A DNA stretch of 64,000 nucleotides from the NCBI RefSeq assembly GCF_040822115.1, contig NZ_CP162004.1, forward strand, positions 62,001-126,000. Direction: 5' to 3'. The stretch comes from Flavobacterium sp. WC2421. GTDB lineage: Bacteria; Bacteroidota; Bacteroidia; Flavobacteriales; Flavobacteriaceae. Made by a program: the position numbers and the translations under genes. This document shows, piece by piece, positions 61,018 to 64,000 of this stretch. The notes below the pieces were generated by a model, which saw only the letters and a list, made by a program, of their open reading frames with translations, was not told where the DNA came from and did no database searches. Within the stretch, counting starts at the first letter, position 1. Every line of letters starts with the position of its first letter.

Positions 61018-61809
61018 TTAACGTACTTTACTTTTTAATACAAAACGATGCAGCAACTTCGGAAAAAAGCGTTTTAAATAAATGCCTAAAACTTCTTTTC
61101 CACCAATATAAGCCTCAAATTTATTAGCCTCTACAGCCTTAACTAGTTTTTTAGCAAAGACGCTAACTTCCATTCCGTTTAAGGTTGCAGTATCATCCTT
61201 ATTTTGTTTTGTACCATCTCCTGTGAGTGCATTTATAGCCACATTAGTTTGAATAAAACCAGGGCAAATTAATGTTACATTGATATTATCTTTTTCATGC
61301 TCCATACGTAACACATCAAAAAAACCGTGTAAAGCATGTTTTGCACCACAATAACCGGAACGATATGGAGAGCCAAATTTCCCCATCAAACTGGTAATAG
61401 TTACAAAATGTCCTTTTTGATTTTGAATAAAATGAGGCAATAACGCCTTTGATAATGCTACAGTGCCAAGATAATCCACTTCAATCAATTTTTTATCCAC
61501 TTCAAAGTCTGTTTCTACCAAAAGAGAACGTTGACTTACTCCCCCATTATTTATAAGAATATCAATTTTTCCAAAAAAAGAAATTGCATTGGCTACCTGT
61601 TTTTTGGCATTATCAAAATCCGACAAATCAAATGGTAAAACAACCACTTCAGAATTCGCACATTTGGATTTTACCCGTTCTAAGTTTTCAATATTACGCG
61701 CCGATGGAATGAGTTTACAATTGCGGCCTGATAACTCATAGGCCAAAGCCTTTCCTATACCACTTGAAGCTCCTGTTATCCAAACTACCTTGTTATTTAT
61801 GGAATCCAT
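61018..61809 (-). CDS. Short-chain dehydrogenase/reductase
   Basis: A 263-residue classical SDR. The NAD(P)-binding motif TGASSGIGKALA (about 14-25), the NNGG structural motif (ILINNGGVSQR), the catalytic Ser (VTITSLMGKFG) and YxxxK (YCGAKHA) with the Ser-Tyr-Lys order are present. The residue pattern after beta2 (SARNIENLERV) suggests NADP. A C-terminal tail (YLKRFFPKLLHRFVLKSKVR) is basic and hydrophobic, which could hold it at a membrane, as in dehydrogenases acting on lipids. Substrate unknown. Confidence 0.9.
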   Translation of the reverse strand: MDSINNKVVWITGASSGIGKALAYELSGRNCKLIPSARNIENLERVKSKCANSEVVVLPFDLSDFDNAKKQVANAISFFGKIDILINNGGVSQRSLLVETDFEVDKKLIEVDYLGTVALSKALLPHFIQNQKGHFVTITSLMGKFGSPYRSGYCGAKHALHGFFDVLRMEHEKDNINVTLICPGFIQTNVAINALTGDGTKQNKDDTATLNGMEVSVFAKKLVKAVEANKFEAYIGGKEVLGIYLKRFFPKLLHRFVLKSKVR

Positions 61810-61830
61810 TTTTCTTATAAAAGTAAAAAA

Positions 61831-61860
61831 GTTTATCGAGTTATTACTAACTCAATAAAC
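61831..61860 (-). terminator. Terminator of der
   Basis: GTTTATCGAGTTA (61831-61843) pairs with TAACTCAATAAAC (61848-61860) with one mismatch; T-run on the minus-strand side (61830-61825). Confidence 0.7.
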
Positions 61861-61887
61861 TTTCTGAAAACATTGTAGAAATAAAAA

Positions 61888-63198
61888 CTATTTCTCTCTA
61901 ATATAGATATCTATTGGCACTCCTGAAAAGTCCCAGTTGTCACGAATTTTATTTTCAAGATAACGTTTGTACGGTTCTTTTACGTATTGTGGCATATTGG
62001 CAAAAAACACAAACTGAGGCGTTGGTGTTGGTAATTGCATACAATATTTAATTTTTACATATTTCCCTTTTGTTGCTGGTGGCGGGTATGCTTCAATCAC
62101 TTTCAACATGTATTCGTTGAATTTTGAAGTAGCAATACGTTGTTGTCTGCTTTCGTACACTTTTACCGTAGCTTCTAATGCTTTCAATAAACGTTGTTTT
62201 GTTAATGCAGATACAAAAAGAATAGGCACATCCGTAAATGGCATTAATTCTTCTCTAATTTTATCTTCATAATCTCTAGTAGACATGGTTTCTTTTTCAA
62301 CTAAATCCCATTTGTTTACTAAGATCACAACCCCTTTTCTGTTTTTTTCAGCCAACCAAAAAATACTTTGATCCTGACCTTCAAATCCACGAGTAGCATC
62401 AATAATTAAAATACAAATATCAGCATGTTCAATGGCACGAACAGAACGCATTACAGAATAAAATTCTAAATCTTCCTTTACTTTAGCTTTACGACGGATT
62501 CCCGCTGTATCCACTAAATTGAATTCGAAACCAAAACGGTCAAATTTTGTATCAATAGAATCACGGGTTGTCCCCGCAATATCAGTAACTATATAACGAT
62601 CTTTTCCAATCAATGCATTGATAAAACTTGACTTTCCAGCATTTGGACGACCTACAACTGCAAAACGAGGTAATGCAATTTCCTCTTGCGTTGGTTCTGG
62701 TTTTATTGGGAATGCTTCAATTAAAGCATCTAATAAATCTCCAGTTCCACTTCCTGAAATACTTGCAAAAGTGTAATATTCCCCTAATCCTAGGTTGTAA
62801 AACTCAATAGCATCTTTTTCACGCATTGCGTTATCTACCTTATTTACAGCTAGCAAAACAGGCTTAGTCACTTTACGCAATAATCTCGCAACGGCATCAT
62901 CCATTGGTGTGATCCCTTCTTCAACATCAACTACAAATATGATAACATCAGCCTCATCGATAGCCAATTCTACTTGTTTACGGATTTCGCCTTCAAAAAC
63001 ATCATCAGAACCACGTACATAACCTCCTGTATCAATTACAGAAAATTCCTTTCCATTCCATTCACTTTTACCATAGTTTCTGTCACGGGTAACTCCCGAA
63101 ACTGAATCTACTATAGCTTCTCTTCTTTGTATCAGCCTATTAAAAAGGGTTGATTTCCCTACATTAGGTCTTCCTACTATCGCAACAATATTGTTCAT
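61888..63198 (-). CDS. der: Ribosome biogenesis GTPase Der (EngA)
   Basis: A 436-residue GTPase with two G domains in tandem, specific for Der. The first has [14 protein letters not shown] (about 8-21) and NKVD; the second has [15 protein letters not shown] (about 182-196) and NKWD. The C-terminal KH-like domain (about 360-436) follows. It acts in 50S subunit assembly. The minus-strand promoter TTG-N19-TACCTTTG (63249-63220) is clear. era is found 600 bases to the right on the same strand. Confidence 0.97.
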   Translation of the reverse strand: MNNIVAIVGRPNVGKSTLFNRLIQRREAIVDSVSGVTRDRNYGKSEWNGKEFSVIDTGGYVRGSDDVFEGEIRKQVELAIDEADVIIFVVDVEEGITPMDDAVARLLRKVTKPVLLAVNKVDNAMREKDAIEFYNLGLGEYYTFASISGSGTGDLLDALIEAFPIKPEPTQEEIALPRFAVVGRPNAGKSSFINALIGKDRYIVTDIAGTTRDSIDTKFDRFGFEFNLVDTAGIRRKAKVKEDLEFYSVMRSVRAIEHADICILIIDATRGFEGQDQSIFWLAEKNRKGVVILVNKWDLVEKETMSTRDYEDKIREELMPFTDVPILFVSALTKQRLLKALEATVKVYESRQQRIATSKFNEYMLKVIEAYPPPATKGKYVKIKYCMQLPTPTPQFVFFANMPQYVKEPYKRYLENKIRDNWDFSGVPIDIYIREK

Positions 63199-63219
63199 AA
63201 TATAAATTCAAATATTTTG

Positions 63220-63249
63220 CAAAGGTAGTGTAAAAAGCGTGAATATCAA
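63220..63249 (-). promoter_or_regulatory. Promoter of der
   Basis: On the minus strand a TTG (63249-63247), 19 bases, then TACCTTTG (63227-63220), 22 bases before the ATG. Confidence 0.7.
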
Positions 63250-63302
63250 TTATTTTACTATATTAGCTATAATCAACCTTTTAACCCTTTAAAATCGATT
63301 AG

Positions 63303-63800
63303 ATGGATACTGAAAATGAGATTACACTTCGTTTGCGTTTTCATAAAGATATTAAAGAAAACAGCGCTTCTCTACTTTTAAAATTCGAAAACTATTCTAA
63401 AATAAAATCAGATGATTTCACCATAAAAACAAGTGACAATCATATTTGGCTTGACATTATTGCGTCAAAAAGAAAATATTGGACCCCGCATCTGCATCTA
63501 GAATTAGAACCTAAAAGTGATTCCGAAACTCATATTAGAGGATTATATGGACCAGACCCTACACTTTGGACCTTCTTCATGTTTCTCCATTTTATAATTG
63601 CAGGTATATTTCTAATTTTTTGTGCGATTGCTTATTCGGACTATATTTTAAAAAATTCCATTACTTTAGATTTGATTATCATCACGTTGATGACTTTCTT
63701 TTGGTTTTTCCTATATTATCTAGCTAAATCCATTCGGAAAAAAGGACATCCGCAAATGAACGAATTGGAAAATTATTTTAATACCATTTTAGAATCGTAA
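63303..63800 (+). CDS. Membrane protein (165 residues), unknown
   Basis: A soluble N-terminal part (about 1-80, LRLRFHKDIKENSASLLLKF, then KRKYWTPHLHLELEP) is followed by two hydrophobic helices (about 87-113 and 121-143) and a polar tail. It has no signal peptide. I do not know the family beyond hypothetical proteins found next to der and era in Flavobacteriia. The coding strand is opposite to both GTPase genes. Confidence 0.75.
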   Translation: MDTENEITLRLRFHKDIKENSASLLLKFENYSKIKSDDFTIKTSDNHIWLDIIASKRKYWTPHLHLELEPKSDSETHIRGLYGPDPTLWTFFMFLHFIIAGIFLIFCAIAYSDYILKNSITLDLIIITLMTFFWFFLYYLAKSIRKKGHPQMNELENYFNTILES

Positions 63801-63810
63801 TAAAAATAAA

Positions 63811-63850
63811 AAAGCCCCGATACAATCACTAAAGATCGTATCGGGGCTTT
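63811..63850. terminator. Bidirectional terminator between the 165-residue protein gene and era
   Basis: AAAGCCCCGATAC (63811-63823) pairs with GTATCGGGGCTTT (63838-63850), a 13-bp perfect stem with A-run and T-run on either side, between convergent genes. Confidence 0.9.
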
Positions 63851-63869
63851 TAATATAACTTCAATAAAA

Positions 63870-64000
63870 CTATTGATTGTAACCAAAACGTTTTAACATA
63901 TTGGCATTGCTTCTCCAGTTTTTATTTACCTTCACATATAGTTCAATATGTATTTGTTTTCCAAAAAACTTCTCTAAATCAGCACGAGAATCCATCCCCA
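63870..64000 (-). CDS. era: GTPase Era, C-terminal end (cut by window edge)
   Basis: A partial gene on the minus strand ending at 63870. The 42 visible residues read GMDSRADLEKFFGKQIHIEL through VKVNKNWRSNAN to MLKRFGYNQ, the end of the KH domain of Era (the RxDIExFF and V-K-V-x-x-x-W-R pattern). Era binds 16S rRNA in 30S assembly. The G domain is outside the window. Confidence 0.85.
   Translation of the reverse strand, partial: GMDSRADLEKFFGKQIHIELYVKVNKNWRSNANMLKRFGYNQ

Noticed and set aside
1..64000. tRNA, rRNA, riboswitch or IS element
   Set aside because: I found no cloverleaf, rRNA segment, known aptamer core or transposase in either strand by reading. A tRNAscan and Infernal run would be needed to be certain.

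Overview
The window is an ordinary piece of chromosome from a Flavobacteriia member, most likely Flavobacterium or a close relative. The evidence is the strongly AT-rich DNA, the frequent TAnnTTTG promoter boxes typical of Bacteroidetes, the absence of clear Shine-Dalgarno sequences, type IX secretion (T9SS) sorting domains, and family content typical of the group (DUF2851, GSCFA, DUF4230, DUF5522, putative porin, long aromatic amino acid hydroxylase). No rRNA, tRNA, prophage, IS element or CRISPR array was recognised.

Layout. 1-10 kb: acyl-CoA dehydrogenase, helix-hairpin-helix protein, APC permease, PspC and DUF2851 proteins, DnaQ-like exonuclease, PLP enzyme with CBS domains, putative porin. 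10-18 kb: rnhB, lipB, a lipoprotein, lysS, a hemerythrin-like protein, an ECF sigma factor with a membrane partner, and an unrecognised 601-residue protein. 18-22 kb: an envelope metal island read leftwards (MbnP-like copper protein, MbnH-like dihaem peroxidase, an outer-membrane barrel with a CxxCxC mature N-terminus, a small HCNGKC protein), facing a Spy-like protein. 22-28 kb: hemL, glucosaminidase, ACC-deaminase-like enzyme, a T9SS protein and a small HEXXH protein. 28-35 kb: a 2136-residue T9SS multidomain surface protein. 35-43.6 kb: DUF5522, hutU, DUF4136 lipoprotein, truncated haemoglobin, phytase-like esterase, a toxin-antitoxin pair, a trypsin-like protein, a repeat-rich non-coding stretch and the aromatic amino acid hydroxylase. 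43.6-51.4 kb: a direct repeat, DUF4230, GSCFA, three related lipoproteins and alaS. 51.7-55 kb: M23 peptidase, MerR, LemA and two TPM proteins. 55-60.5 kb: an Rrf2 regulator, a newly noted 33-codon Cys-containing leader ORF, an OprP-like porin and pstSCAB. 60.6-64 kb: a small membrane protein, an SDR, der, a small membrane protein and the 3' end of era.

How the genes relate. The most interesting unit is Rrf2 - leader peptide - porin - pstSCAB. The regulator has four clustered cysteines. A 27-bp element occurs twice, once abutting a TAnnTTTG box and once just before the leader ORF. The leader ends in FCYMCLRAY with a C(UUCG)G hairpin over its second Cys codon. No phoU, phoB or phoR is adjacent. 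This suggests that the Pst-like system is controlled by cysteine or sulfur status and may carry sulfate or another oxyanion rather than phosphate. That is inference.

The second noteworthy unit is the MbnP/MbnH-type copper island without methanobactin genes. The window also holds five apparent relatives of a dispersed intergenic palindromic element and several other non-coding repeats. All calls are from reading the sequence; no searches were run.
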